The notes beneath the pieces are model-generated. The model searched no databases, was not told the DNA's origin, and was given only the letters and a program-made list of their open reading frames with translations. Position numbers and translations under genes: made by a program. Shown here piece by piece: positions 54,467 through 54,645 of a stretch of 54,645 nt of DNA (positions are counted from its first letter, which is position 1; each line of letters starts with the position of its first letter). The stretch lies in assembly GCA_903952435.1 (NCBI GenBank), contig CAJBFN010000011.1:1-54645 (forward strand). Reading direction: 5' to 3'. This DNA comes from an uncultured bacterium (GTDB lineage: Bacteria; Patescibacteriota; Saccharimonadia; Saccharimonadales; Saccharimonadaceae).

Positions 54467-54645
54467 CTATTTTTCCATCCCAAACAACCACCCCAAAGAC
54501 GACTGTAGCGAGTTAATAATTATGTCAAGGATTGAGGAACGGGCTTGTTCGGTTAGGACAGATTGTTGTTCAGAGACACCTTTGTTGCCAGATGCATCGT
54601 TAGATACAGCTCGTAAGTGGTAAGCACTAGATGGTCTTAGATCAG
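54467..54645 (-). CDS. 3' end of a paralogous giant surface protein (partial)
   Basis: The reading frame runs off the right edge and stops at 54467-54469 (TAG). Its last 58 or so residues end LRPSSAYHLRAVSND, then GNKGVSEQQSVLTEQARSS, IIINSLQSSLGWLFGMEK, almost the same as the end of the 48435 gene. A second giant protein of the same family therefore lies upstream in tandem. The space of 71 bases between them holds only the promoter of the downstream copy. Confidence 0.85.
   Translation of the reverse strand, partial: DLRPSSAYHLRAVSNDASGNKGVSEQQSVLTEQARSSILDIIINSLQSSLGWLFGMEK

Overview
The window looks like a chromosomal segment of a small-genome, AT-rich member of the Patescibacteria (CPR), most likely Saccharibacteria-like. 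This is inferred from gene content and style. Genes are tightly packed and often overlap. There are trimmed versions of universal enzymes (UvrC without its C-terminal HhH domain, LigA without its zinc cysteines), a cobalamin-dependent class II ribonucleotide reductase, type IV pilin-like proteins, no biosynthetic operons, and several leaderless-looking promoters. TGA is used as a normal stop, so the Gracilibacteria/Absconditabacteria code does not apply. Seven tRNA genes (Gln, Leu-TAA, Cys, Gly, Phe, Val, Leu-GAG) are visible, all with encoded CCA.

Layout. 1-4.5 kb: an accessory-looking stretch with an EEP-family hydrolase, a winged-helix/Nudix protein, a ParB-like protein overlapping a 5'(3')-deoxyribonucleotidase-like HAD protein, a SAM methyltransferase and an unknown protein with a strong promoter. 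4.5-13.3 kb: information processing on the minus strand (rpsP-khpA-trmD, nusB-nudix-rnc, rpmF, leuS), with one secreted protein on the plus strand. 13.4-14.1 kb: an RRM RNA-binding protein with a structured leader, next to a possible small RNA. 14.1-19.8 kb: a compact minus-strand run of lemA, htpX, a membrane protein, ligA, a MazG-like pyrophosphohydrolase and a ZIP transporter. 21.1-25.8 kb: thioredoxin and a B12 cassette (class II RNR, anchored DUF4430 protein, ECF S-component-like protein, cobalamin adenosyltransferase). 26-30 kb: a collagen-like surface protein, a small membrane protein and an SPFH protein. 30.3-33.3 kb: rarA and typA, convergent. 33.6-38.3 kb: tRNAs, a membrane-anchored oligopeptide-binding protein, secG and a very large pilin-like protein. 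38.3-46.4 kb: uvrC, an ABC exporter, rplY, dedA, a PAP2 phosphatase and uvrA. 46.5-54.6 kb: a LolD/MacB-type ABC transporter downstream of a 1986-residue RCC1/Fn3 surface protein, which is preceded by the 3' end of a close paralogue cut by the window edge.

Most notable points: (1) a Nudix domain inserted into the LeuRS editing region; (2) an apparently complete cobalamin capture, uptake, activation and use cassette; (3) four tRNA-adjacent foldback elements that pair degenerate tRNA 3' ends with a shared TTTGC/GCAAA hairpin; (4) a 14-blade RCC1 giant protein with recent internal repeats and a tandem paralogue; (5) loss of metal-binding cysteines in both LigA and UvrC; (6) structured leaders and candidate small RNAs at 5273-5379, 13428-13546 and 13660-13760.
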